Source: Nephrocerus scutellatus (taxonomy: Eukaryota; Arthropoda; Insecta; Diptera; Pipunculidae). Taken from it: a stretch of 64,000 nucleotides of DNA. The first letter of the stretch is position 1. Each line of letters begins with the position of its first letter. The notes below the pieces were generated by a model. That model ran no database searches and had not been told where the DNA came from. It was given only the letters and a program-made list of their open reading frames with translations. Made by a program: the position numbers and the translations under genes. Location of the stretch: assembly GCA_947095585.1 (NCBI GenBank), contig OX352765.1, positions 89,984,965-90,048,964 on the forward strand, read 5' to 3'. Positions 46,418 to 58,479 of the stretch are shown here, in pieces.

Positions 46418-46505
46418 GTCCGATTCGAACCCGAGACTTAATTTTCTTCTTACTTTTTCTGCTCAGCGCTCTAACAAACTAGCAATCGGCTGCTTCTTAC
46501 AAACT
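46418..46505 (-). repeat. tRNA-like SINE head
   Basis: The reverse complement reads GTTTGTTAGAGCGCTGAGCA, a purine-rich spacer, then GTCTCGGGTTCGAATCGGAC. This parallels the copies at 14.5 and 38.1 kb. Confidence 0.55.
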
Positions 46506-46589
46506 TTAAGTTAGCGTCGTTTTCGTTGGTTCTGTGTTTTATATATAGGTGTAACAGGAGCATCAATCGGGCGATGATGATAAAAAGAA

Positions 46590-47385
46590 GAAAGGTTAGG
46601 TTAGGTTAGGTACGGTGGCTGCATTCGCAGACTTAGACTGGTTAGGGTCCATTGTGGTACCACGAGATCACGAGCCTTTCCCCTTCACAGAGCCCAATTT
46701 GAGCTTTTAACAAATCTCAGAATGTCTCGCACTTTACAGTTTCCGATATCCGATAATTTGTCCATTATTAAGTAGTCCAAATATTTTTGCCAGTAAGATC
46801 TGGGCGTGATCAAAGGAAGTGGGTTTCTGTCTCTTCCTCCTCGACATCTTTACGGCTTTTACAGAAATCATTGCATTGGAGACACTGTCTACTCGCATGT
46901 ACTCCGAAAAGTTAGAATCCCTACGATCATTCTCAGCAGCGAAAACTAGAGCTCTAAAAAGTACCAAGTCTAGCAATGGTCAAACTTGTTGTGCTACACT
47001 ATATGTGGTAGCATACGTTCACCTCTCATTTGTTAAAGTTTCCGCCTTTTCTTAAGGATTAACTTAACCGTCGTTAATGCCCTTCCCACAGCTGTCCATA
47101 CAAGTAGCAGCTAAGGATTTATGCCATTTTGAGCCAACTCATCTGCATTGCAGTTCACCACAATGTCAGATTGATACTATGCAGATCATCAGTGAAACTG
47201 ATTCTAGCGAATTTATTGCTGTCTGAATATCTACATACTCATAGATTACAATGTCATTTGTTGATATTATGTTATGTTTTAGCCAGTAGGTCAGTGACTT
47301 CTCAATCGCTATCATCGCACCCTGATAAAAGCTGCAATAGTCAAGAGAGACAAACGGCAATTTTTACACTGGGTTTGTGATAAAA
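46590..47385 (-). mobile_element. LOA-like element, RNase H and 3' end (relic)
   Basis: Minus-strand RNase H, broken: YQGAMIAIEKSLTYWLKHNI and IVIYEYVDIQTAINSLES (47300-47190). Later CKVRDILRFVKSSNWAL and a 3' UTR reading RDLVVPQWTL parallel the copy at 28.8 kb. The element seems to finish in CCTAACCTAACCTAACC (plus strand GGTTAGGTTAGGTTAGG, 46594-46610). Confidence 0.7.
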
Positions 47386-47479
47386 GAAGAAAAACTTGAT
47401 GACCTCGATTTCCTGGATAGAGCAGATATAGTGGATAAACTTTGGACAGCCTTTGTCCAGCCCATAACCAAAAAAGTCG

Positions 47480-49170
47480 TCTTCTTCATACCGACCCATA
47501 GCACTTACATCCATTCTTTCCAAGGTCATGGAAACGCTGATCAATTTCCAGCTCATGAAATATCTTGAAACTAACGAAATCCTTAGTGACCGGCAGTACG
47601 AGTTTCGTAGGCAACGTTCTACTGGTGATTTGATGGTATCAACCAGTGAAATCAATTTGGTGAAAGCAAAACTGTTGCACTCGATATTTACACGGCATTT
47701 GACACCAAGCTCTTTTGTCCAAAATGCGTGCAAATGGGGTCCATGAAAAACTGCTACATTAGATTAGAAGCTATCTTTAAGATCGCTTAACTCAATATAT
47801 CTTGGATGGTTTCAAGTCTAAAATACATCACATAAATGCTGGCGTCCCCCAGGGCACTATTTTGTTCCCGACACTCTTTCTTTTTTTTAAATTCTCTATA
47901 TTAACTTCACTTGCCCGTGGCTGGCTGGCTGGCTGGCTGGCCAAATCTTGTGATCAATTTTTAACCCACTTCCTACAGCCCGATTTTATTGAAATTTTGC
48001 ACACATGTATATCTCCCATGACAACACTTTTTATTAAAATTTAAGGCCCCTCGGGCCGCGGGGTCGGGGGGCTCCAATACAAATATTTTACAAAATTTAC
48101 CCGATTTTCTTTAAATTTTGTACACATGTGTGTCTTCGATGAAAAATACTTTTTGTAAAAATTTGGAGCGATCGGCCCCTTGGGGACCCCAATATATAAT
48201 TTTTAAATATCGCTATATCGCATCAGATCACGGCAAAGTCTCAGATCTGTGCTTTGTGAGCAGCGCTGTTCGCTGCCGCTGCGTCATTTGGTGGATGATT
48301 TTGCCACAAAACGAGCACGCAGTGTGTGTGTGTGTGTATCCCCGATTAGAGAATTTACAAGAAAAATTTTAATTTTTATGGGTTGTTTTTTTATGAATGA
48401 TCTCCTGTTCATTACTTTTAATCAAATTCACTCTTTCGCTGATGACAGCACTCTCAGCTTCTCATATAAAACCCAATGCTGTCTTCTATCGTCTAAGCGA
48501 ATCTTAAATCCAATGCCATTATCCATGAATGGCAATTGCATCGAGGAAACTGAAAAACTTGTAATTCTCGGTATGTGCGTTAACGACAAGCTTCGTTGAA
48601 ATGACCACATATTCACCGTCGCCAAATAGTTTAGGTTTTCTAACCCGGTACAAGAAATATTTCACTAACTCTTATCTGACTACTATCTACAATATATAGA
48701 ATAGATAAAATATATGACCGTGCGATAAAACTTATCGGTGACGAAAATATTGGGAAATCAATAGATTCGCTTGAACATCGCAGGAACGTTTCCTGCTTGT
48801 CATTGTTTTATCGTTTCTTCCACCAGCGGTGGTCAAAAGAAATAGCCAGCTGAATGCCACCTCTCCTTGAATTCAACCGCAATACTTGTAGCGCTCTAAA
48901 TGCTCATCAGTTTACCCTCGCCTCAAGCCCATCTTCGGACGTACAGTAAAGTTCAGAGATTCGTTCTTCAGCCGTACAACACGTATGTGGAATGCTCTGC
49001 CAAGTTCTGTCTTTTCAAATCAATATGATCCACAGATATTCAAAACACAAGCTCGTAGTCATCCCCTCTTTTCTCCTCCTTTTTCTTAACGCCCACGCTG
49101 TGCCATGCATATAGTCGAGCATTGTAAGGGTGCGAACCCCTTGAAGTGTGCGTGAATTATAAAAAAAATG
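47480..49170 (+). mobile_element. CR1/Kiri-like retrotransposon, interrupted (relic)
   Basis: The plus strand reads SILSKVMETLINFQLMKYLE and DRQYEFRRQRSTGDLM (47500-47640), then AGVPQGTILFPTLFLFF up to 47885. A foreign insert occupies 47886-48391. The frame resumes with MNDLLFITFNQIHSFADDST (48393-48452), LGMCVNDKLR, and a decayed C-terminus with the family 3' end TTTCTTAACGCCCACGCTGTG and ATTATAAAAAAA at 49157-49168. Orientation and content match the 15.3 and 54 kb copies. Confidence 0.8.
47886..48391 (+). mobile_element. Non-autonomous inverted-motif element, copy 3, nested
   Basis: Begins TTTAAATTCTCTATATTAAC, carries CTGG tetramers (47919-47941), two ATTTTATTGAAATTTTGCA/ACCCGATTTT.TTTAAATTT-type segments, GGGGGCTCC, a TG run (48323-48337), then GATTAGAGAATTTACAAG and a tail ending ATGGGTTGTTTTTTT. 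Inserted inside the RT of the CR1/Kiri-like element between the codons for ..LFLFF and INDLL. No coding capacity. Confidence 0.75.
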
Positions 49171-49462
49171 TTTTCGTGATTTCAACCGCATATTAGTGTA
49201 CCATGAGTTCTGGTTCTTGTTCTTGTGAGTGAAGAGTACAAGAAGATGCCCCTTGCTTCAAGCATTTAGAAGAAAATCGTTTGGATTTTATGGCGAAAAA
49301 CAAAATGAATAATGCACCTTGCACACAATTTACTGGTTTTTTGGTTTGGCCAAAAAAAGACAAAGTCTTTCCGACATTAAGGAGGTACGAGCATACTTTA
49401 ACCAGTATTCCAGGAAGTGCCTTAAAATTGAAAAAACCAATTTTCAATTGGCAAGTGGGATA
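49171..49462 (+). pseudogene. Unidentified coding-like ORF remnant
   Basis: The 60-codon frame from 49281 to 49463 extends upstream as DAPCFKHLEENRLDFMAKNK before a stop near 49219. The full readable stretch contains CFKHL, a GFLVWPKKDKVFPTLRRYEH block and a basic C-terminal part. The amino-acid usage looks like a real protein fragment, perhaps from a DNA transposon, but I recognise no family. No splice sites were found. Equally it may be chance. Confidence 0.3.
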
Positions 49463-50690
49463 AAATTAATATATTAAATTTTTAATAAACAAAAAAAGTC
49501 CACGTACTTTTTTTTTATCAAACTTGGAATATAAACTTTTTCAATTCAAATAAAATGTTAAACTATTGGCAGTAAACTCGTAACTCGTGACCCAACAAAA
49601 AATATCCATTCCAATAATCAATGACCACTCTATTAGATTATAAATCCTATGTCACGTTGTCTTACACGTGTGCGTAAATCAATGGCGTTTATGAAATGAA
49701 TTTTAATACACGAGATTGTATGGGACAAACTGTCTTCAGTTTACGCCTTCAGGCGTGTTGTTTCCAGCTGAACGTGAGTGCCTTTTGAACTAACTCTAAG
49801 CGCATTGAGGTTTCAGTCAAAGCCCATAGCATATCAGTAATGAGTTATGTCAATATCCAGTCAGTCTCAGCAATCTCTTGATATTACGAGACTCAGAGTT
49901 AAAAATCTCTCCGTCGATCTGATGGGATCACTAAGCCAATTTCTGTTTAGAAGACGGATACTTTTTGTTGTTGTTATTTTTTCTCCTCTTTTTTTCGTAT
50001 TTAATATAATGGCAGACAGAACTTTATTTACAATTACCATGAGCAAAGAAACAAGGTAGCGGAATATTTACATATAAGATCGTTCGCCGTTTATTTTCCC
50101 TCTCTGGTGTCGTGTTGCCCATTTTCTAAGAATACAACTTGTTGGACAATTTATTTGTGCGTAAACATGAGCTTGAGTTGGTCTAAACTGAGATAACTAT
50201 TTGACATTGAATAATTTCATCACGGATTTTCACAATTTCACTGTATTGCCCGAAGACAAAATCTACAAAATGGAACAACAACAATCGAGTTTTGTTTGAA
50301 CACAAATGTAAGTACATACAAAAAACGAAGTGTAGGTTTGCGCTTGTCTATTTTGGACAAAAATAGTTTATTAACAGGCCACCTTCTACACACGGATGAG
50401 AAAATATTAAACTAGTTTCTATTTGCAACTCTTTTCATGTCCAAATGTTTCAATCATTCAATATCAAAGATGTTTATAGAATTTATTTTGAACTAAAGAC
50501 TTAGAAAACAAACTTGCTTTTCAGAAAGAAAGTTGTCCTGAAGACCTGTTGTAAAATTAATTATCGAGAAAGAACAATAAGGAATAGAGAATTTTGTTGT
50601 AGTTCCAGACACAATTTGTTTGTGATCGTTTTGTGTCTTTGTGAAAAGCTTTTTGAAATGTTAAATCAAAGTAAAAGTACTTGGTTCTTG
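49463..50690. other. Non-coding stretch
   Basis: Nothing recognised. A triplet-like TTGTTGTT run lies at about 49968. Confidence 0.4.
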
Positions 50691-50763
50691 GCCCATGCTT
50701 TTTGCTTTCTTTGACCCATCCGTATACCACTCCCATATGTATCTGGTATTCAGTTTTAGATCT

Positions 50764-50940
50764 GGTGCTCATTTTGACTTCAAAGTTTTTTGTAAATTCA
50801 AGCTGTTGCACCGTGTTATCACTAACCATGTTTGATTATGCTCTTGCCCTAACGTCCGTGGTGCTCATTTTGAATTTAAAGTTTTTCTTGAATTCAAGCT
50901 TTTGCAACATGTTATCACTAACCATGCACTTGCCCTAACC
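50764..50940. repeat. Tandem duplication, period 96 bp
   Basis: Two copies begin GGTGCTCATTTTGA (50764 and 50860) and continue AAAGTTTTT, AATTCAAGCT and ATGTTATCACTAACCATG-like text. Immediately after comes the LOA-like fragment. Confidence 0.75.
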
Positions 50941-51900
50941 TCTGTGGATTAGCTTACCTTGCTCAAACGTGACTTAGTTTCCTCGGATTTGTTCTCTACT
51001 AGGCCACAGGCCAGTCTCTGCACTTTTTCCAATTCCCTTCTCGTGGTGCTTAGCTTAGTTCTATGCACCCATGTCACTGCTCCATAAATAATCATTGGAA
51101 TAACTATCATGGTGTATATCAAGTGCATTATCCTGGGACTAACTTCCCTGCCACCCTTCTGCCAACATTTTTGATTTTTTCAGTACTGCCTGTTGGTGTT
51201 TATTACATAGCAGTCTACGATCAGTTATCAGTCCCAGGTATTTAACCGCTTTTCTGATAGTAATCCCTTCGCCATTGATGGTAACCTTCTATTGTTGAAA
51301 GGTACCAGTGTGGTTTTGTTTTTGTTGACCCTAAGTCCACTTTCTAGGCACCATTTTCTCCTGATTGTTAATCCGTTTTGGATTAAACCACAGAGTACTT
51401 CCTCGAACTTCCCTTTTGCCACGAATTTATAGCCTTGGGCATAAATTCCTGCCTCAGCTAGTTGCTGAAGCAGTTAATCTGTGAGAATGCTCCATAAAAT
51501 GGGGAAAGTACTCCTTTGTGTGGACATCCTCTTGTTGTGCTCACCATAAGGTTTCATCACCGACTATGGTTTCCGCTGTTCTGGTACTCATCATCTTGCA
51601 CATCCACTTAGCTATTGTGCTGTCTACCTTCTTTCTCTCCACTCTAATCGCCTCATGAGATGCGTTGTTAAATGCTCCTTTGATATCTTTGAAAGCGTAC
51701 AACTTTCTGGTAAGGAACCCCTCTATACATTCCGTCAGCTCCCACAGTTCGGTCTCCGTAGATCTGCCCGCTCTGTTCGCATGTTGACTGGAGTGTAGTG
51801 GTTCCTTAAGTAATTGTCGATAGTCTTTAGGACGAATGAAGTTAGGCTAATATACATTCTTACTAACCTCATAAACATCATAGAAAGTGTAGTTATTGAG
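50941..51900 (-). mobile_element. LOA-like retrotransposon, family C (relic)
   Basis: From high to low coordinate the minus strand reads SLTSFVLKTIDNYLRNHYTP, AFKDIKGAFNNASHEAI (palm motif A), a TTRGCPHKGVLSP segment (motif B, normally G.PQG.VLSP), a decayed motif C region, WCLESGLRVNKNKTTLVPFN and a thumb. It is LOA-like but distinct in sequence from families A and B. Many frameshifts. Confidence 0.7.
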
Positions 51901-53970
51901 GTACATTTTTTGAGGACTTGCACTTATAAAGGTTATAATGCTATGTTTTATAGTGTTGCAAAAATCGATGAATTGCATGTATCAAGGGTTGTGATTACCG
52001 AGCTCGTACTGTAGTTCTCTTTTCCATACATATTTTATCTTAAGGTGTTCCGCGAAGTTTTGGCAAGAATTTTGTGTACGGCCGTTTGATGAAAGTCATT
52101 TGCCATAGAAATGATTGCACATGACAGCAGGGCAGGTCGTGATTATTGAGACCAAATTTTTGGCATGTGGCAATCACATTACATCACATCTTTTCAAAAT
52201 CCAGTCCAGCTGAGAAACTTTTTGTGGAAGGTAAGAACAGAAAAAAAGTTTCATCAAAGAGTGAAAAATTTAAGAAATATACTGATCTACTGTGAATCAA
52301 AACCTATATAACTAGCTTAGAAGTCTTTCTTCGAACACCACATCAATTAGCCGACACACTCACGACGAGACAAGGACATATACTATGTAATAAAATAAAC
52401 GATTATTTTCCTTTTTATTAATGACCGCTATAACTGAGAAAAATATAACAATAATAATAAAACAATATAATTCAAACCATTCATAAGCAAAATATAATAT
52501 AGAGCCTCTAGTTCAACCCTTTCTCCATTTGTGCATCAATATAGTTAACCCTTTCCTCTAATTGCTTTACAAAACAAAACGGTAGGTAGTTGCCGATAGT
52601 AACCTTTTCTTCCTTTTCTTAATTTGCACTCAATATTTACCGCTTTTTCTTTGTTGTAATTTTCTTTTGTCTGTTAAAACTCCACATAGAAATGAGTTTT
52701 GAGCCGAGACGTCATAAAGTAATACGCACGCACACGTGTGCGCATCGGCACGCCGGGAATACCCGACAATCTTAAGGATACGAAGAATTTATCTAAAGTC
52801 CTCAAGGATTGGAACCGCGCATACTCATTAATGAAATATTTTCGAACGTCGAAATCCAACCAAAAACTTTGCATAAAATAGATGTTCCTTCGGCCGTCTG
52901 TCGTTAACCGCTCAGCTCCTACCTGATTACTATCAGAGCGTATTTAATTTTATGACTGTCGGTTTTGTTGATGGTCTACTGATATTCATAACTGCTGATA
53001 GTTTAAGCCAATACTCTGGGGGTCTTATTTCGAAAGCAGGCTATTCTATTTGCTTTTTATTTATTTATATGTATATTGCATTCACTCAAACCGACCCGAC
53101 GACGACCATTCGGACGATCGCAATATGGCTGATGTACTGTGAACTATGATGTACGTAAGAATGCGGGACGACGGCCATATTGCTTCGCAAACACTACACC
53201 TCAACACAATACGAAATGCATGAGGCGGAGCGTTTGCACAACAAATAATAACAAAATGAAAAATAGTCAGAAGACGAAAGCTGAAGGCTATCGTTTTTGT
53301 ATATTTGGCTTTTAAGTAATTTGTTGGTATTTTGCCGTGCCGTCGCCATGCACTTTCTTGATCGTTTATTTAGTCCAGTTTTTTTTATTGTCGTGATATT
53401 TATAATATGGGATGGGATTTACTGAACTGGAAATAAATGCTTTAATGAAATTGAATGCAATTTTAATTGGGAAAATTACGGTAAAGTGTGATGTTATTAA
53501 ATTTGTTTAGCCATCAAAAAAAACTTCACAACCAGATTTTGTTTACTCCTGGACTTCCGCAAAAAATCTCTTTACTGTTGAAAGGGCAAAATAATCCAAC
53601 ATTGTAAGACGGTTGTGGAATAAGAGCGTTAAGAAAAATTTAACATTTTACAATAATACCTCAACTGCCTTGAACTGATCCGGCTTTACGGTAGGATTTA
53701 TGGTGCACGACTGCACGACAGCGAGGTAAGACAATCCATTGCTAGGAGAATGTCGTAGACCAGTATGCACAGAATTTAAGGAGGCTCAAAATCAGGACAA
53801 GTGGAGAGAATATTTTGTGGGAGGAAAATACCGTACCCCAGCAGTTTTAGATGATATGATGATGAAAGTAAATTCAATTCCAATAAGTATGGAATGTTAA
53901 CATCATTCATATAACAGCTTTCGCTTAAATCGGACAGTTAAATTTGAACATTACAGAAACTAAGACAAAA
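51901..53970. other. Non-coding stretch
   Basis: No host exon or recognised transposon protein. CACACGTGTGCGC-type alternating sequence lies at 52730-52745. Confidence 0.4.
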
Positions 53971-53989
53971 AATATTTCAATGTGCCCGC

Positions 53990-54945
53990 AGGACGCTCGT
54001 TCACAATGATATTCCAACTGTCAGCTCTATAGACAAGGCCAATATGCTTGCTTCAGCTATCTTTACGCTAGCGGATTATCGCCGCCTGTGCTTACGAAAG
54101 TCGAATCGTCTACGGGATTGATTTACTTTCGTACTCGTCTAGAGTATTAAATGATCTCAACATTCATAAATCTGCTGGGCCTGATGGTATTCCCGCTATA
54201 GTTTTGAAGAGGTGCTCTTCGTGAGTTGAATTCAACGCTTCAAAAACTCAACGCTGTCAAGCGTTATTCAAACGCCAACCTTTATCTCAATTCTCGGTAA
54301 GTGCGTCAAGCTAAAAACAACAAGCTTTGTTGGAACGACCCCACATATTTGACATCGCCAAGAATGCTGCGAGATGTTTAAGGGTTTCCTAAAACGATGC
54401 AAGATGTACTTCACTCCTTCAGATCTGGCTACTATTTACAAGGCGTATATCCACCCTAACCTTGGCCACAATTGTATTGTCTACTAGACAGAACTCAGAA
54501 CTGCGCGTTAAAACTTATTTGGGACGAAAATATCGCGAAAACAATCGAATCGCTTGAACATCGTAGGAATGTTTCCTGCTTATCACTGTTTTATCGCCTT
54601 TTCCACAAACGGTGTTCAAAAGAAATATCCAGATGCATCCCGCCCATTCTCGAACCCATCCCTAATAGTCGTACCTCAACTGGAGCCCATAGGTCCACCG
54701 TTAAGCCTATCTTCGGACGTACTAACCAATTCAGAGATTCCTTTTATAGCCGTACAATAGTTATGTGGAATGAATTGCCCGACTTTGTGTTTCCGCATTT
54801 GTATGGTCCGCAGTCATTTGAAACACACGTGCATAGATATCTCATCTATTCCTCTGCCTAATTTCCTAACGTCTACGCTATGCTAACCATTATTGGGGTG
54901 CAAATCCCTTCAGCGTGTGTACATTATAAAAAAAGAAACTAAGAA
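53990..54945 (+). mobile_element. CR1/Kiri-like retrotransposon (relic)
   Basis: Starts with text shared with 15.33 kb (CTTGCTTCAGCTATCT) and FHKSAGPDGIPAIVLKRC-like remains (54160-54220). An internal deletion removes the RT core, after which the 129-codon frame 54472-54861 is intact: RTQNCALKLIWDENIAKTIE, SLFYRLFHKRCSKEISRCIP, FGRTNQFRDSF and VMWNELPD. This C-terminus is the best-preserved of the family. The 3' end TTTCCTAACGTCTACGCTATG runs to ATTATAAAAAAAG at 54937. Confidence 0.8.
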
Positions 54946-55099
54946 TTTCTGTTTATTCGTGAAACGAATTAAAAATAATGTCTCCTAGTCAGTTCATACG
55001 CTCATTGACCGTCAAGTCTACAGACATATCAGCAATCAGCTTGCTTCTCATTGCTTTACTACATTATGCTACCAGTTTGACCCTGCACCCTGTCTATTA

Positions 55100-55290
55100 C
55101 CACAAAAAGTCGAATTCTCTATGGGACGGATCTACTTTCGTATTCCCAAAGTCGCCGTTCGGATCCGGCCTTAAATTGTAGGTACTTTCCATTTGTATCC
55201 AAAAATATACATGCACAGCACAAATGGTCGCGAGAAGCCTTGGACCACAACGGTCTGTCGCGCCGAATATTATTATTATAAAAATTACCA
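55100..55290 (+). mobile_element. SINE, copy 3 (3' half)
   Basis: Shares GCCGTTCGG.., ATTGTAGGT, CCATTTG, then CAAATGGTCGCGAGAAGCC and TCTGTCGCGCCGAATATT with the 30.1 kb copy, ending in ATTATTATTATAAAAATT. The tRNA-related head is missing. Confidence 0.65.
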
Positions 55291-58104
55291 CAAAATTATT
55301 TAAAAATTTAAGTTTTTTTTCTGTTTCCAAATAGGTATTTTGTTTAATTAATCATCAAATCAATCCATGTTCCCACTTTATTAACGGAACCAAACCAATA
55401 ACACAAAAATCAATATCGCAATAATGTAATTGGAAATGTTTTTCATATGAAAATTCAATGGAATCCATCAATACCGACGTTGTGTACTATGGGTTTCCTG
55501 TTTGCAATGCAATGCGTGGTACGAACTCCTTTGGAAACCCCAACCATTGAGAGAAACACCTATCAGTTCCACTGTTACTCTACATGCTTTTGGTTTGTTT
55601 GGTAAGACGAAAGATCGGGTTGATGCTGCTACCTGACTGACTCAACTATACTATATACCTACCTGTCTGCCAGTCAGTCAGAGGAGTGGTTGGTCATTGC
55701 CTCACAATCAATGAGTGCACAAGATAGCCTATCTCTATATGCCAATCGATTGTAAGCGAGTAAACGAGAAAACCTGAGAAAAAAGGTGGGATTACATTCT
55801 GAGATCTTCGCTCTGATGGACACGACAACTGAGCCATTTTTCGAACTTTGTGATGGCTGAACAAATTATCATCTATCATTGACTGCGAAGTTGGCATTCG
55901 GGTGCGAAGTGTTAAACGTTCATCAGAGCGGATTTTTAATACCGTTCAGTTTTAAATTGTACTTGTAAGCAAAAAAAAAATTGCATATGTGACAACATTT
56001 TAAAGTAATTAAATGAATAAGTAAACGTTTTTGGAGTTCTTGACACGTACGATCTTCAGTTACGATCGATTCATATATCCATTTAATTATTATCACAAAA
56101 TAAAGTGTTTTAAACAAAAGTTTGAAATTTTAAAGAATTTAACGAGATAAATAAATATTAATCATTGTACAAAGAAACCGTCATTAGTTATTTATAATAA
56201 TTAATTTGAATATTGGAAAGCATTGGAAGTTCACACGCAAATTAGTACATGAGTATGAAAATAAACGAAAAAGTTAAATGCGTGCGGCTACCATTCACCG
56301 AAATCGGAAGCAATTACTAAGCGAGTGAAAATTATCCTCTAAATAAATCGTAAACGTGTATTAAACAAAAAGCGCAAAATTACGCAGCGAACCGCAACGA
56401 GGGATCTTATATTGATAAATCACTTGACAAACGTATACTAATTAATTACAGTTTGTTTAAAGTATTTATACGATATTTAGTGTAGTACTTGTGCCGGCAG
56501 CAACACACAAATTATTATCTTAATAATAATAATAACCAGCTGCAATAGCATCAGAACTCCTCCTCTTGTTACAGAGCGCCATCGGCTAATTACAACTTTC
56601 AACAGAATTCTGGAATTTTATGAATGACCCAATGCAGATGATGATTGGTTGACAGCTTTTTGTTTCTTTTGCTGTTTTATTTTTTGCTGTCTATGACCGT
56701 CAATGGAATCTGGCACAAGAGTGCTAAGTTAGGAAAAAGTGTGAACGCGCGCGCGTATTGATTCACTTTACCGGAAGAGGACATTTTTTTTCGAATGTGT
56801 ACGAGTATTTGGCTTAATCGCATTTTTCGCGCGAATAAGTGTGAACAAGGAAAAACAGCCAACCTGTTAATGTGCTAAGATTGCGATCATTGTTATCATT
56901 TTACTATAATTGGCAATAAAAAATTTGATTTGACGCACTTACGCACATAAGTGCCAATTGCGGGTAAATTTTTGGAACAAACAAAATCATCTCATTATTT
57001 AAATATAAACAATATACATAATAATCGTTTAGTGTTACTAAATAAACGAACGTTTTTCTAAAGTGTAACCGTTTCCAGATTGGACGATCAAAAGGAAACA
57101 AACATAGATAGCAGCCGAAATGCGTAAGTGTTAACTTATAATGTTGTTTAATTGTACTTACTACTAATTTATTAATGTTGTTACTAAGTCTTTTTTGACA
57201 ATAATATAATGAGTAGCGTAGAAAATGCGGATATTTTCTTATCTTCTTTTCCTGTATAACTCTATAGCAATCCCTTAGTTCTAGACGGTCCTGCTCATAT
57301 GCTATTTTTCCAGTGCGAAAGATTGGTCTGCCTTGCTGTCAATTCCCATAAGTCTTTCTCAAGTCTTACCCTAAAGTGTCGTACCCATGGGAATCGTACA
57401 AGCTCAGTATTTACACGATATAAACAGCACATGAGCACTCGAATAGACTAAATTATTCCTCTCTTCTTCTTCTTATAACTGGCCAACAATTCTCTGGATA
57501 ACTTTCCTCTGACTAAGTGATCAGACTCCTACTCACTTTTTTGCAAAGAACAAGAGCACGAAAAATGGCATTCAAAATCTTATCTGAGTCCCAATAACTT
57601 TTTACTGAGCATTCAAGAACAAGAGCACGAAATATTTAATTTAAAATCTTTGACATAAGAATAATAAGATCGTATGTAATGACTTCCTAATTATGTACTG
57701 ACTCCTACACTTCGATTTTCTCTCTTCCAGTACTATTAGGTAGTTGTGTGTAATGAAACAAAACTTGTACATTTTAAAGGAAAATGTAACTACATACAAA
57801 AGAGAGCAATTAAAGTTCCGTCTTGTCTCAGCCACTAGTAACTTGAATGTTATGATTAGGTTACTGGATAGTTGAATCTAGACAACAACCATGAGAATAT
57901 TTCAGCTTTTATGCCGTAATCTGTAGCAGCAGTAGTTTTAAAGTAATTTAAATATATACTTCGGATCAATGTTGAACAAACTCTATTAAAGGACCAATGT
58001 ACAGCATTCTCTTCAATTTATCTGCTCCTATTTATGTACGACTCCTAATTTCTTGGATAGTCTGTATAAGCCGTACTTCAAAAGGATTGTCGCTCGCTTG
58101 TCTC
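55291..58104. other. Putative byn upstream flank
   Basis: No transposon proteins. A GTAAGTG donor-like site at 57124, after a moderately complex stretch (57061-57123), could end a non-coding first exon that splices to just before the byn ATG (…AATAAATAG at 61853). GCGCGCGCG occurs at 56746-56754. A repeated AACAAGAGCACGAAA segment is at 57548 and 57616. All regulatory reading is inference. Confidence 0.35.
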
Positions 58105-58240
58105 AGATATTTTCATCAATAACAATAATATTTGGCGCAACAGACCATTGCAGACCAAAGTCTAGCTTTTCGTGACAATTTTTTGTGCGTGCTTTATTTT
58201 TTCAATACCGGGCTCGAGAATAATCAGACCAGAGTCTATT
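58105..58240 (-). mobile_element. SINE, copy 4 (3' end, reverse)
   Basis: The reverse complement reads TTTGGTCTGCAATGGTCTGT, TGCGCCAAATATTATTATTG, matching the ends at 30.4 and 55.3 kb. The head is not recognisable. Confidence 0.6.
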
Positions 58241-58479
58241 TCTTTGTAAAAGTTTGTTGTAAATGTTGGTGGCGAGAAATATACGCTAACACAAAATACT
58301 CTTCGAGCCGAATTATCCAATCAGGGTCTACCGAGCTTTATTTATCCTTACGAATTACGATGTCAACATCGTTGATTGCAACAATTGACCGGAGATAGTA
58401 AAATTAGGGTCAAATGTTAGATTTTCTACTCGCAGAATTGGCGAAACTTTGTTGTGCTCTCTTTTATGTACACATATCT

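Noticed and set aside
46594..46610. Telomeric repeat or chromosome end
   Set aside because: Only three TTAGG units, internal to the window and at the end of a LOA-like element.
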